Of a stretch of 64,000 bases of DNA, positions 48,073 to 56,918 are shown one piece after another. Source of the DNA: an uncultured Lachnospiraceae bacterium (GTDB taxonomy: Bacteria; Bacillota; Clostridia; Lachnospirales; Lachnospiraceae); contig UQVK01000003.1 of NCBI GenBank assembly GCA_900544445.1, positions 1 through 64,000 of the forward strand, read 5' to 3'. Below the pieces are notes generated by a model. The model ran no database searches, was not told the DNA's origin, and worked only from the letters and a program-made list of their open reading frames with translations. A program made the translations under genes and the position numbers. Numbering within the stretch: position 1 is the stretch's first letter; every line of letters starts with the position of its first letter.

Positions 48073-48935
48073 TGAAAATATACCGGTTGGTGAGAGGGTT
48101 TGCGAGACAGATGAGCCGGGCGAACGTGAATGCGTATGCCGCGAGCACGGCTTTTTTCATCTTCCTTTCTCTGATTCCCATGATCATGCTGATCTGTTCG
48201 GTGCTTGCTGCCACGCCCCTTGTGCAGAAGTCGGATCTGCTGACAGCGGCTACTATTTTTCCTGCGTCAATCACTCCCCTGATCGTGGGGCTGATTGACA
48301 GTATTTACGACAGCACCTTTGGAATGATCAGCATGACGGCCATCGTGACGATCTGGTCGGCGGGGAAGGGAATCCTGGCGCTGATGCGCGGGCTGAACGC
48401 CATGAACGGGGTGGTGGAGGACCGCAATTATGTGCTTCAGCGTCTTATTGCTTCCTTTTATCTGATCGTTTTCCTGGCCATGGTGGTGTTTTCTCTGGTG
48501 GTCATGGTGTTCGGTAACCTGCTGGCATCCGTGATCGTCCGGCATGTGCCGGGAATGGAAAATCTGTTTGCTTTTCTTCTTCATTTCAGGGGTATTTTTT
48601 CCTGGTGCATGATGACGCTCCTGTTCGCGCTGATGTATACGTTCATTCCAAACTGTAAGCTGAGATTTGCATGGCAGCTTCCGGGGGCCGCGTTTTCCGC
48701 GGTGACCTGGAACGTGTTTTCCTGGGGCTTTTCCATTTATGTCAGGCATTCCGGCGGCTTTGACATGTACGGAAGCCTGACCACCATTGTGATCCTGATG
48801 CTCTGGCTCTATTTCTGCTTTTATCTGTTCCTGATCGGGGCGCATATCAACCGTTTCCTGACGCCGTTTCGGAAGGTGCGGGAAAAGCAGAGGCAGTCCC
48901 GCAGGGGAAAAGGCGCCGGCAGAAGACGTGGTTGA
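48069..48935 (+). CDS. YihY/virulence-factor BrkB family membrane protein
   Basis: An integral membrane protein of 288 residues with six predicted helices, for example FFIFLSLIPMIMLICSVLAA and FYLIVFLAMVVFSLVVMVFG. Family marks are the N-terminal NAYAASTAFFIFLSLIP and the C-terminal YGSLTTIVILMLWLYFCFYL with GAHINR. The molecular function of the family is not settled; it is not an RNase despite older names. A basic tail (RRGKGAGRRRG) ends the protein. Its ATG overlaps the stop of the SpoIID-domain gene, so the two are translationally coupled and may act together at the envelope. Confidence 0.92.
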   Translation: MMKIYRLVRGFARQMSRANVNAYAASTAFFIFLSLIPMIMLICSVLAATPLVQKSDLLTAATIFPASITPLIVGLIDSIYDSTFGMISMTAIVTIWSAGKGILALMRGLNAMNGVVEDRNYVLQRLIASFYLIVFLAMVVFSLVVMVFGNLLASVIVRHVPGMENLFAFLLHFRGIFSWCMMTLLFALMYTFIPNCKLRFAWQLPGAAFSAVTWNVFSWGFSIYVRHSGGFDMYGSLTTIVILMLWLYFCFYLFLIGAHINRFLTPFRKVREKQRQSRRGKGAGRRRG

Positions 48936-49023
48936 AAAAATCAGGAAAAAATGCCGGCTTTCGAAATAAAATGAAGGAAAAACGGAAAAAAAAGAAGATA
49001 ACCTGCCGGCTGGTTCGGTACGC

Positions 49024-49052
49024 TTGACATTTTCAGGCGGGACTCTTATAAT
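49024..49052 (+). promoter_or_regulatory. Consensus sigma-A promoter of the lrp-ABC operon
   Basis: Perfect TTGACA, 17-bp spacer, perfect TATAAT. Such a strong site suggests that control is by repression, possibly by the Lrp-type protein itself. Confidence 0.88.
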
Positions 49053-49150
49053 CCGTTTCATGAATTGCGGCGGCCGGTACCGCAGCGGTTCACAGGAAAG
49101 CGGCCGGCGGTTATTCCTGATAGCCGGAAACGCCGGGCGGGAAAGGACGG

Positions 49151-49669
49151 ATGCTGTTGATGGAGAAAAGAAAAATGGCAGAACGGGTCAGAGTCCCCGT
49201 CAATCATGCGGATGAACTGGATTATGTGGATTATCAGATCCTGGAAATGCTTCAGGAAAATGCCCGGGTCTCCGCAAAGGAAATTTCCGATCGGGTATTC
49301 CTTTCCTCCACCTCCGTGGCAGCGCGGATCGCGCGGATGGAGGAAAAGGGAGTCATAGCGGGCTACAGCGTTCGGGTCAATCCGCTGGCGCTTGGCTGTT
49401 ACACAAAGGCATTTATCTGTGTGGACATAGAGCCAAAGCAGAAGAAAGAGTTTTATCCCTATGTGGAGCAGTGCGAGAATGTGGTGCAGTGCACCTGCGT
49501 AACAGGGGAATTTGCGGTTCTTCTGGAATGTCAGTTCCATAACACCATGGAGCTGGACTATTTTATCGGGGAGCTGCAGAGCTTTGGAAAGACGAAGACG
49601 CTGATTGCGTTTTCTACTCCGACGGAGCACAGGGAGATCTACTGGAAGGGCGACTGCCCGGAAAAATAG
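49151..49669 (+). CDS. Lrp/AsnC-family regulator
   Basis: An amino-acid-responsive regulator of 172 residues. The N-terminal HTH reads [20 protein letters not shown], with recognition helix [23 protein letters not shown]-terminal RAM-type ligand-binding sandwich has KAFICVDIE and the [22 protein letters not shown] core, including the turn equivalent to V...GxxD/E. It starts 5 bases after AAAGGA; an ATG three codons later is also possible. It heads a run of seven co-directional genes for polar amino-acid uptake and metabolism, so it is their likely regulator. Confidence 0.9.
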   Translation: MLLMEKRKMAERVRVPVNHADELDYVDYQILEMLQENARVSAKEISDRVFLSSTSVAARIARMEEKGVIAGYSVRVNPLALGCYTKAFICVDIEPKQKKEFYPYVEQCENVVQCTCVTGEFAVLLECQFHNTMELDYFIGELQSFGKTKTLIAFSTPTEHREIYWKGDCPEK

Positions 49670-49838
49670 TGGAACAATCAAAGGTATCAGGCTGAAAAAA
49701 TCACAGAGCATACAGGAAATGGCGAAGAGGCTGACGAAAGGGTTGGTCTTTTTTTTATGCCTTCGGCTGCCCGTGAAAATGCAGCTCTGGTTTTTCGAAC
49801 CGGCAGCCGTGACGTCACAAAGAAATGGAGTGATCGGT

Positions 49839-50579
49839 ATGGAGAATACGAACGAGATGATCAGGATTGAACATTTACGAAAGAGATTCGGGGACCTTCA
49901 GGTACTGGATGATATCAACCTTACCGTCCGGAAGGGAGAGAAGCTGGTCATTCTGGGGCCCAGCGGAAGCGGGAAGAGCACGCTGATCCGCTGCATCAAC
50001 CGTCTGGAAAAGCCGACCAGCGGGGAAATCTACATAGACGGTGAGCTGGTTACCCATAAGAACCGGGTGAAGATGTCCAGGGATCATATGGCGATGGTGT
50101 TCCAGCAGTTTAATCTCTATCCCCACAAAACCGTGCTTCAGAACCTGACCCTGGCACCCATGAAGCTGCATAAAATCCCCAGAAAGGAAGCGGAGGAGGC
50201 AGCGATGGAATATCTGGCCCGCGTGGGACTCACCAGTAAGGCGGACGCCTATCCGCAGAATCTGTCCGGAGGGCAGCAGCAGCGGGTCGCAATTGCCAGG
50301 GCCCTGGTGACGCATCCGGAGATCATCCTTTTCGACGAACCCACCAGCGCACTTGATCCGGAAATGGTAGGTGAGGTTCTGGACGTTATGGTGGAACTCT
50401 CCAAAGAGGATATCACAATGCTCTGCGTGACCCATGAGATGGGATTCGCAAGGCAGGTGGCGGACCGGGTGATTTTCCTGGACAGCGCGAAAATCGTGGA
50501 GGAGGGAACGCCCCAGGAGGTGTTTGAGCATCCGAAAAATGAGCGCACGAAGGCTTTCTTCAGCAAAATTCTTCATTGA
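49839..50579 (+). CDS. Polar amino-acid ABC transporter, ATP-binding protein
   Basis: The cytoplasmic ATPase of a type I importer, 246 residues (GlnQ/HisP type). Motifs: Walker [10 protein letters not shown] near 38, Q-loop [10 protein letters not shown], signature LSGGQQQR, Walker [14 protein letters not shown] and H-loop CVTHEMGFA. The start [13 protein letters not shown] follows GGAG. The long upstream open frame is not used. It works with the binding protein and two permeases downstream. Substrate class (Glu/Gln/Arg/His/cystine) follows from the family; the exact one is unknown. Confidence 0.95.
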   Translation: MENTNEMIRIEHLRKRFGDLQVLDDINLTVRKGEKLVILGPSGSGKSTLIRCINRLEKPTSGEIYIDGELVTHKNRVKMSRDHMAMVFQQFNLYPHKTVLQNLTLAPMKLHKIPRKEAEEAAMEYLARVGLTSKADAYPQNLSGGQQQRVAIARALVTHPEIILFDEPTSALDPEMVGEVLDVMVELSKEDITMLCVTHEMGFARQVADRVIFLDSAKIVEEGTPQEVFEHPKNERTKAFFSKILH

Positions 50580-50620
50580 TGGATCAAAATAGACTGGCAG
50601 AACGCAGTGTTTGTTGGAAT

Positions 50621-50650
50621 GCCGCAGATTGGCGGCGGAAGGAGGAGAAC
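50621..50650 (+). repeat. Single A unit of the hairpin-repeat family
   Basis: GCCGC-AGATTG-GCGGC followed by GGAAGGAGGAGAAC, the ribosome binding site of the binding-protein gene. B and C units are absent here, so this is the minimal form. Confidence 0.7.
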
Positions 50651-50653
50651 GTT

Positions 50654-51532
50654 ATGAAAAAAAGGATCATTGCAGGCATAATGGCTATGGTAATGACGCT
50701 GGGAACTCTGACCGGCTGTGGGAATACGGAGGCGTCCGCAGCTTCCGGATCCTCTGCTTCGTCAGCACAGAGAACCGTAGAGGATGTCAGAGAGGCAGGC
50801 GTCCTGAAGGTGGGCGCAAAATCCGATACGCTAAACATAGGCATGATAGATACCTCGACCGGAGAATACGAGGGGTATGAAATCGATCTGGCCTATGAGA
50901 TCGCAGCATCGATTTTTGACTGTACCGCCGAAGAAGCAAAGAAAAACGGCCTGGTGGAATTCACTTCAGTAACGGCAAAGACCAGGGGAGGCCTGCTGGA
51001 TAACGGAGAGCTGGACTGCGTCATCGCTGCCTTCACCATTACGGAGGAAAGGAAGAAATCCTGGAATTTTACGCAGCAGTACCGCCTGGAGCCCGTTACG
51101 TTTCTGGTGAGAAAGGACTCCGGTGTAACGACGCTTGCAGATATGGACGGCTTTATCATTGGGGTCGGCCAGGGAACAACTACGGCGGATCTGATTAAGG
51201 AATATGCGGCGGAAAAGAACATTGATGCGAATTATGAGATTCAGGATTTTCAGTACATTACGGACGGGGTAGCGGCCCTGAAAACCGGTCAGATTGATGC
51301 TTACTCCGTCGACCGTTCAGCGCTTGCGTCCTATGTGGACGATACCCTGATGCTGACGGATGACGCCTTCGGCGTACAGGAGATCGGCATCGCGCTGAAG
51401 AAGGGCAACGATGAACTGACTTCCTATATGGACGATGTGATCACTGATCTGAAGGAATCCGGAAGGCTGGATGAAATGAAGAAGGAATGGGGCGTCATGA
51501 CGGACGCCGAAGTGGAAGCGGCGATGCAGTGA
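50654..51532 (+). CDS. Amino-acid ABC transporter substrate-binding lipoprotein
   Basis: The extracellular capture protein of the importer, 292 residues. The lipoprotein signal peptide has a basic start (MKKRIIAG), a hydrophobic core and a lipobox LTGC near residue 23. A Ser/Ala linker is followed by the type II periplasmic-binding fold with VLKVGAKSDTLNIGMID, GYEIDLAYEIA, TRGGLLDNGELDCVIAAFTI and VGVGQGTTTADLI-like segments. The start is set by GGAAGGAGGAG in the hairpin unit. It sits between the ATPase and permease genes. Confidence 0.95.
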   Translation: MKKRIIAGIMAMVMTLGTLTGCGNTEASAASGSSASSAQRTVEDVREAGVLKVGAKSDTLNIGMIDTSTGEYEGYEIDLAYEIAASIFDCTAEEAKKNGLVEFTSVTAKTRGGLLDNGELDCVIAAFTITEERKKSWNFTQQYRLEPVTFLVRKDSGVTTLADMDGFIIGVGQGTTTADLIKEYAAEKNIDANYEIQDFQYITDGVAALKTGQIDAYSVDRSALASYVDDTLMLTDDAFGVQEIGIALKKGNDELTSYMDDVITDLKESGRLDEMKKEWGVMTDAEVEAAMQ

Positions 51533-51610
51533 AGCCGGCAAAAGGGCAGACCGGAAGCCGGCGGAAGAAAACTCGGAAAATCAGAATCTGGATAAAGGTG
51601 GTGGCTGCAT

Positions 51611-52351
51611 ATGCTGGAAAGTTTGTTGGATCCCTGGAGATGGGAGCGTTCCTTTCAGGATTTCCCGGATTACCTGGCAGGGTTTGGAATGACATTGAGA
51701 GTTACTTTGGTTGGATGGCTGATCGCTATGGCCATAGGGATATTACTGGGACTGATATCCACAGGAGAAAACAGGGTGCTGAAGACGGTCAGCAGAATCT
51801 ATGTACAGTTTTTTCAGAATACGCCGGTAACATTGCAGTTCTTTTTCATCTATGTGGGAGTTCCGGTAATTATTCAGCAGTTGTTTCATATGTCCAGAAC
51901 GTACCGGATTTCCAAATTTGTGATCGGTATATTTGGTGTAGGACTTTATCACGGCGCCTATATTGCAGAGGTAATCCGTTCCGGCATCGAGGCGGTGCCG
52001 GGCGGACAGCGGGAAGCGGCCATGTCTCAGGGTTTTACGGGAAATCAGACAATGTTTTATGTGATACTGCCGCAGACACTGAAAATGATCCTTCCTCCGC
52101 TGACCAGCCAGACGCTGGCGCTTCTTAAGAATACATCAACTCTTGCCATGGTTGTCGGTCTGGACCTGATGTACTATGCGGACAGAAGCGTGGGCTATAC
52201 CGGATATTTTCAGGGTTATCTGATCGCGGCAGCCATGTATTTTATCATATGCTTTCCGCTGTCGATGCTGGTGCGGGTATTTGAACGGAATGCGGCCAGG
52301 AATCCCGGAATGAAGAAAAAAAGAAAAAAGAGGATGATGGGGGTGGCGTAG
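51611..52351 (+). CDS. Amino-acid ABC transporter permease 1
   Basis: A membrane permease of 246 residues, His/Glu/Gln/Arg/opine family. Helices include GMTLRVTLVGWLIAMAIGIL and NTPVTLQFFFIYVGVPVII. The EAA coupling loop is visible as IEAVPGGQREAAMSQGFTG near 125, followed by VILPQTLKMILPPLTSQ. The RBS is AAAGGTGGTGG. The next permease starts one base after this stop, so the two are coupled and form a heterodimer channel. Confidence 0.94.
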   Translation: MLESLLDPWRWERSFQDFPDYLAGFGMTLRVTLVGWLIAMAIGILLGLISTGENRVLKTVSRIYVQFFQNTPVTLQFFFIYVGVPVIIQQLFHMSRTYRISKFVIGIFGVGLYHGAYIAEVIRSGIEAVPGGQREAAMSQGFTGNQTMFYVILPQTLKMILPPLTSQTLALLKNTSTLAMVVGLDLMYYADRSVGYTGYFQGYLIAAAMYFIICFPLSMLVRVFERNAARNPGMKKKRKKRMMGVA

Positions 52352-52352
52352 T

Positions 52353-53003
52353 ATGGCAAGTGTTCTTACAGCAGATAATCTGAATTTTATGATGAGCGGA
52401 ATGAAGCTGACCCTGGAGATTGCAGTGCTCGCATCGGCCCTGTCCATTCTGATGGGAACCATACTGGCGCTGATGAAAACCTACTGCAGGGGAACGCTTG
52501 GCTTTCTGAACATACTGGCAACCGTTTATGTGGAAATTTTCCGTTGTACGCCTCAGCTTCTCTGGATTCTGATGTTTCGTTTTTTCGTGACGGGCGGCGG
52601 CTTTAATCTGGGCGTCGTCAGCCTGAGCGTGGTTTCTGCGCCGTATGTGTGCGAGATCGTCAGGGGCGGACTGAACAACATTTCCCACGGTCAGTTTGAG
52701 GCGGGATATTCTCAGGGCTTTCATTTTATCGGAATTCTGTGGTATATCGTGCTGCCGCAGACCTTCCGGGCGATTATTCCGTCTCTGATGTCTCAGATAA
52801 CGTCGATTATCAAGAGTACATCCCTGCTGGCTTCCATCAATATTTTCGAATACCTGTTTACCTGTAATACGGTTATGCTGAACGCAACGAGCATCGGCGG
52901 TATTTTCACGGTGTATGCCATGGAGGCTGCCGGGTACTTCATCGTCTGTTACCTGCTGGTTGTTCTGGTAAACACGCTGGGCAGAAAATTCAGATTTGCA
53001 TAG
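52353..53003 (+). CDS. Amino-acid ABC transporter permease 2
   Basis: The second permease, 216 residues, of the same family. Helices include GMKLTLEIAVLASALSILMG. The EAA loop reads GGLNNISHGQFEAGYSQGFH, followed by YIVLPQTFRAIIPSLMSQ. It contains the typical FRCTPQLLWI segment where many homologues have FRGTPL. The ribosome binding site is GGGGGTGG, inside the end of permease 1. Confidence 0.94.
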   Translation: MASVLTADNLNFMMSGMKLTLEIAVLASALSILMGTILALMKTYCRGTLGFLNILATVYVEIFRCTPQLLWILMFRFFVTGGGFNLGVVSLSVVSAPYVCEIVRGGLNNISHGQFEAGYSQGFHFIGILWYIVLPQTFRAIIPSLMSQITSIIKSTSLLASINIFEYLFTCNTVMLNATSIGGIFTVYAMEAAGYFIVCYLLVVLVNTLGRKFRFA

Positions 53004-53063
53004 GCGGAGAAAACGGATGCGGAGACTGCAGGAAAGGGCAGAAGTGCGGAAGGGAGAACGGAT

Positions 53064-54002
53064 ATGGAGGCTATGGAAAAGAAAACGGAGATAAGAACTG
53101 TGGGAATCATGGGAGCCGGCGCTGTAGGCGCATATTTTCTCTGGGGCATGAGAAACCTGCCCTGTGGAACGCTCTGCCTGATCGCCAGGGGAGAGCGGAA
53201 GGAACGGCTGCAGAAGGAAGGAATGATAATTAACGGAGAACGCTTCCTCTATCCGGTGAAAACGCCGGAGGAGGCTGCAGGCGTGGACCTTCTTCTGATC
53301 ACCACCAAATATGGAGCCCTTCCCGGCCTGCTTGAGGATATCAAAACGGTTGTGAAGCCTCAGACCGCGGTGCTCAGCCTGCTGAACGGCGTGGATTCCG
53401 AGGAGATTATCGGAGAAGCCATCGGAGAGGAGCATATGCTGTATTCCCTGATGCGCATCTCATCTGAGCGGAACGGAAATATCATTTTCTTTGATCCCAA
53501 AGAAACCAGAGGGATGTGGTTCGGAGAAAAGGGCATCCACCAGATTACCCCCAGGGCGCAGGCAGTGCTGGATCTGTTCGCACAGACGGACTGCAGGTGT
53601 ACCTGGAAGGAGGACATCATGGCGGAGCTGTGGTACAAATATGCGATCAATATTTCCCATAATCTGCCGCAGGCGGTGCTGGGCGTCGGACTTGGCTGCT
53701 ATGAGGACAGCGAGCATATGAGTTTTCTGGCGAGAAAGCTGTGGGGCGAGGTGATGGCGGTGGCGGATGCCAGAGGAATTGCCACAAGAGACTACACTCC
53801 TCCCTGCTGCAGCAGAAAGAATGCACATCTGTCCACCCTGCAGGATCTGCTGGCAAAAAGGCATACAGAGATAGACATGTTTGCCGGAGCCATGATACGG
53901 ATGGGGAAGGAAGCGGGAATTCCCGTGCCATACTGCGAGTATACATTTCATGCCATCAAGGCGCTGGAGGAAAAGAACGACGGGAAATTTGATTATTCCT
54001 GA
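53064..54002 (+). CDS. Ketopantoate reductase (ApbA/PanE) family protein
   Basis: An NADPH-dependent reductase of 312 residues. The N-terminal Rossmann fold has GIMGAGAVGAYF near 15, and an LITTKYGAL segment follows where PanE has the VKxxQ motif. The catalytic Lys is probably in DIMAELWYKYAINISHN (near 195). The family reduces 2-ketopantoate but includes many enzymes for other 2-keto acids or imines. Position between an amino-acid importer and a PLP aminotransferase suggests a role on the imported substrate or its keto acid rather than in pantothenate synthesis (inference). No panB/C/D is nearby. Confidence 0.88.
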   Translation: MEAMEKKTEIRTVGIMGAGAVGAYFLWGMRNLPCGTLCLIARGERKERLQKEGMIINGERFLYPVKTPEEAAGVDLLLITTKYGALPGLLEDIKTVVKPQTAVLSLLNGVDSEEIIGEAIGEEHMLYSLMRISSERNGNIIFFDPKETRGMWFGEKGIHQITPRAQAVLDLFAQTDCRCTWKEDIMAELWYKYAINISHNLPQAVLGVGLGCYEDSEHMSFLARKLWGEVMAVADARGIATRDYTPPCCSRKNAHLSTLQDLLAKRHTEIDMFAGAMIRMGKEAGIPVPYCEYTFHAIKALEEKNDGKFDYS

Positions 54003-54032
54003 TGTGCTGCGCTCCGGGAAAGGAAAAGAAAA

Positions 54033-55238
54033 ATGGATTATAAAATTAATGAAAATCTGTGTCAGGCAAAGCTTTCAATTATCCGGCGGATCACCGACCT
54101 TGTGCAGTCGGAAAGGCAGCCGGGAGACCGGGTGGTGCTGTTTTCCAGCGGCCAGCCTGCCGATGAGGCGATCCCGCTGGAGCTGGTGAAGGAATATACG
54201 GCAAGAGTTATTGACAAATACGGCTGCGAGGTGCTTCAGTACGGCGGGCACAAGGGATATCCGGCCCTTTTTCCTGAGATCCGCAGATTCCTGAACAAAG
54301 ACGGTACTGTTGCTTCCAGAGAGGATGATTTTGTCATTACCTATGGCTCATCAGAAGCAATTTTTGCCGTCGGCAGCGCCTTTATCCGCCCCGGGGACCG
54401 GGTGATCGTGGAGGATCCTACCTATCTGAATGCGACCAATTCCTTCCGCTACTGCGGCGCAGTTCTGGTCCCTGTCAAAACCGATCCGGACGGTGTGAAC
54501 CTTGAAGCGCTGGAGGAAGCCATGAAGGGCGGCGCGGCCTTTTTCTATACCATTCCGAATTTCGGGAATCCTTCCAGCATCACCATGAGCCTGGAAAAGA
54601 GAAAGGCGGTCCACAAGCTGGCGGTGAAATATCAGGTTCCGATTCTGGAGGACAATCCGTACGGCTATCTGAGATTTTCCGGAAATGAATACATTCCTCC
54701 CATAAAAAGCTTTGACAGGGAAGGGATCGTTCTATACATGGGAACCTTCTCCAAGATCGTGGCGCCGGGCATGCGGTGCGGCTTCCTCTGCGCAAATAAA
54801 GAGCTGATTCCCAAATTTGTGGTATTCAAGGGAGTTTCCTCCAGCGGAAACATTAACTGGAGCCAGTATATTATCACTGAATTTCTTAAAAATGTGGACA
54901 TGAACGAACACATCAGCAGAATCAGCGCCATCTATGAAAAGAAGGCTCTCGCCATGTACAATAAGATGAAGGAATGCTTCCATCCGGCTGTGCAGTATAC
55001 CATGCCTCAGGGCGGCATGTTTATCTGGGCGAAGCTTCCGGACGGCGTGAAGGCGACGGATTTCTGCCTGGAGGCGGCAAAAAGGCTGAAGATTGCGGTG
55101 GTTCCGGGCAATGATTTCTTCATCGGAAGCCCGGAGGACTGCAGCTATATCCGCTTGAATTTCTCCAAGCCCGCTATTGAGGACATCGAATACGGCATTG
55201 AAAAGCTGGGAGAGCTGACCTGGCGGTACTGCGGTTGA
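54033..55238 (+). CDS. PLP-dependent aminotransferase, class I/II
   Basis: A fold-type I transaminase of 401 residues, closest in look to the 2-aminoadipate/MocR-like LysN group. Motifs: FSSGQPADEAIPLEL near 40, YGGHKGYPALFPEI, a PNFGNPSS substrate loop, the LEDNPYGYLRF cofactor Asp/Tyr region, and the PLP lysine in GTFSKIVAPGMRCGF near 237. The C-terminus has RLNFSKP. No MocR-type N-terminal HTH is present, so it is an enzyme only. It follows the reductase by 30 bases with GGAAAGG as site. It probably acts on the amino acid carried by the upstream transporter. Confidence 0.92.
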   Translation: MDYKINENLCQAKLSIIRRITDLVQSERQPGDRVVLFSSGQPADEAIPLELVKEYTARVIDKYGCEVLQYGGHKGYPALFPEIRRFLNKDGTVASREDDFVITYGSSEAIFAVGSAFIRPGDRVIVEDPTYLNATNSFRYCGAVLVPVKTDPDGVNLEALEEAMKGGAAFFYTIPNFGNPSSITMSLEKRKAVHKLAVKYQVPILEDNPYGYLRFSGNEYIPPIKSFDREGIVLYMGTFSKIVAPGMRCGFLCANKELIPKFVVFKGVSSSGNINWSQYIITEFLKNVDMNEHISRISAIYEKKALAMYNKMKECFHPAVQYTMPQGGMFIWAKLPDGVKATDFCLEAAKRLKIAVVPGNDFFIGSPEDCSYIRLNFSKPAIEDIEYGIEKLGELTWRYCG

Positions 55239-55318
55239 GGATCGCCGGAACAGGTGCGGCCATGCCATGCATCCTTTGGATAAGAAAATATCATATTTCA
55301 GGATAGGAGACGGGCAGT

Positions 55319-55924
55319 ATGAAAAAGTTTTCAGTTGTGATATCAAGACAGTTTGGAAGCCTGGGGCGTCCCATTGCAAAGGAAATGTCGGAAATTCTGG
55401 GCGTGGAATATTATGACAGGGACATCGTGACCATGGTGGCAAAGGAGCATAACATCACGATCCGGGAGGTCAGCAACCTGGAAGAAAAATCCTCCCGCTA
55501 CGCTTTCATGAAATTCCCGCTGGGAAACGGAACGGTTGCGGCGCAGGATAAAATCTTTGACTCCACGGCAAGGATCATCCGGGAGCTGGCGGAAAAGGAG
55601 AGCTGCATCATCGTGGGACGGTGCGCGGACGCGATCCTTGGCGATAATCCGGACAATGTGAATATTTTTATCTACGCGCCCTACGAGGAGAGACTTGTGA
55701 ACTGTGTCAACGAGCTTGGCATGGAGCCGAAGGAAGCCAGAAAGATGATACGCGACGTGGATAAGGCGAGAAATGCGTTTCACATGAGATATGCCAAATA
55801 TAAGCCAAATGACACCAATCACATGGACGTCATGATTAACAGCAGCCTCCTCGGCGTAAAGGGAACGGCGGAATATCTCTGTGAGATGGTGAAAAAACGG
55901 TTCGCGGATGATCCGGAGGAATGA
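55319..55924 (+). CDS. Cytidylate-kinase-like family protein
   Basis: A P-loop kinase-like protein of 201 residues (Cytidylate_kin2 family). The N-terminus VVISRQFGSLGRPIAKEM takes the place of the usual GxxGxGK loop and lacks the Lys, as in this family. Further marks are EYYDRDIVTMVAKEH, IIVGRCADAILGDNPDNVNIFIYAP and a Arg-rich LID-like segment DVDKARNAFHMRYA. Real substrate unknown; canonical Cmk is a different protein. It is last in the operon. Two hairpins follow. Confidence 0.88.
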   Translation: MKKFSVVISRQFGSLGRPIAKEMSEILGVEYYDRDIVTMVAKEHNITIREVSNLEEKSSRYAFMKFPLGNGTVAAQDKIFDSTARIIRELAEKESCIIVGRCADAILGDNPDNVNIFIYAPYEERLVNCVNELGMEPKEARKMIRDVDKARNAFHMRYAKYKPNDTNHMDVMINSSLLGVKGTAEYLCEMVKKRFADDPEE

Positions 55925-55944
55925 AGAAGAAAAAAATGTGCTCT

Positions 55945-56025
55945 CTGATGCGGTGTGCCTGACGCGCACCGCATCAGGGCGCGATTGCCATCAGCCGGAG
56001 GACGTGAGAGCATCCTCCGGCTTTT
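55945..56025. terminator. Two consecutive hairpin terminators
   Basis: CTGATGCGGTGTGC / GCGCACCGCATCAG (55945-55977), then AGCCGGAGGA / TCCTCCGGCT with TTTT (55993-56025). They close the lrp-ABC operon on the plus strand. Confidence 0.8.
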
Positions 56026-56037
56026 AAACGTTCCAGG

Positions 56038-56283
56038 TCAGGATTCCAGCAGAAAATCCATGATATTCTTCTGACGGATTCCGCCCCGGTTGATCCGCAG
56101 CAGGGTATCGGTGGACAGCACAAGCTTTTCATAGTTGTCAGGGATCGCTTCCAGAGGGCCGAATTCACGGTCCATATTTTCAGGTGTGAGCACATAGCAG
56201 ACCTGGATGTAGAGCCGCTCATCCGTCCTGCCGGCAACAAAATCCACCTCCGCCCCTGTCTGAATCACATATGGAATGCTTTT
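56038..56283 (-). pseudogene. Remnant of a DUF4143-type AAA ATPase (C-terminus only)
   Basis: About 80 codons match the C-terminal end of the common AAA_14/DUF4143 ATP-binding proteins: VIQTGAEVDFVAG, then LYIQVCYVLTPENMDREFGP, DNYEKLVLS and NIMDFLLES. The frame continues a few codons upstream (KSIPY) and then meets a TAA. The ATPase domain and about 320 residues are missing. There is no start codon with a ribosome binding site. It is a decayed gene, cut off by sequence now carrying the tyrS promoter. Confidence 0.85.
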
Positions 56284-56418
56284 TTATGCCTCCGGCCGCC
56301 GCGTGTTCTCGGGATAATCAAGTGTGAGACCGGACACCGGCGATACGGCTGCATCCTTTGATGAGCCATACTCCTCCCAGAACCGGAAACTCTTTTATTA
56401 TAAACCTGAAATTGGGGT

Positions 56419-56447
56419 TTGACAAGTAAGAGAGGATGTGTTACTGT
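56419..56447 (+). promoter_or_regulatory. Promoter of the tyrS T-box transcript
   Basis: TTGACA, 17 bp, TACTGT; predicted start near 56454. Confidence 0.65.
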
Positions 56448-56453
56448 AATGAC

Positions 56454-56773
56454 AGTTTTAGAGAAATGAATCATTTTCCAGAAACTGTGATGGGAAGAAG
56501 TAGGTGAAGGCACAGGCCCACAGAAAGCAGCCGGCTGATGAGAGGCGCGGGAAAAGCCGATCTGAATACATCCCGGAGTTCTGCACCCAAACCGCAAGGG
56601 AGTAGGCTGCAGCGGAGGCACCCGTTATTGTGCAGGAGTATCGCGAGACCGTGTGGACTGCAGCCGCCGGAGAAGCCGTACTTGATGAGGCAGCCGGTGT
56701 GAGCCGTCTGCGAAGAAAGGTGGTAACACGATGAGAATCGTCCTTTCTCCTGAAAAGGGAGAGGGGATTTTTT
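56454..56773 (+). promoter_or_regulatory. T-box leader, tyrosine specifier
   Basis: T-box core AAAGGTGGTAACACG at 56716-56730. Specifier TAC at 56567-56569 in GAATACATCCCGGAG. Terminator helix TCCTTTCTCC / GGGAGAGGGGA followed by seven T (56768-56773). It reads uncharged tRNA-Tyr and controls tyrS. Confidence 0.93.
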
Positions 56774-56795
56774 TATGCCCGAAAAATCAGATTAA

Positions 56796-56913
56796 AATGC
56801 CGCTGACGCGGCGGAAAGGTAAGGCGGATGAAATCCTGTGGATTTCATCCTGGAAATTAGCCTTGCGGCTAATTTCTCAGATTAAAATGCCGCTAAAGCG
56901 GCAAGAAAAGAGG
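56796..56913 (+). repeat. Modular hairpin repeat A-B-C-A between T-box and tyrS
   Basis: A1 GCCGC-TGAC-GCGGC (56799-56812), B GATGAAATCC-TGT-GGATTTCATC (56827-56849), C GAAATTAGCC-TTGC-GGCTAATTTC (56853-56876), A2 GCCGC-TAAA-GCGGC (56889-56902). The CAGATTAAAATGCCGC block occurs twice, 90 bp apart. A2 ends in AAGAAAAGAGG, the tyrS ribosome binding site. Confidence 0.88.
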
Positions 56914-56918
56914 TAAAA

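Noticed and set aside
49764-49809. Terminator between lrp and the ABC ATPase gene
   Set aside because: CGGCTGCC / GGCAGCCG arms exist but with a 30-base loop and no T run after them.
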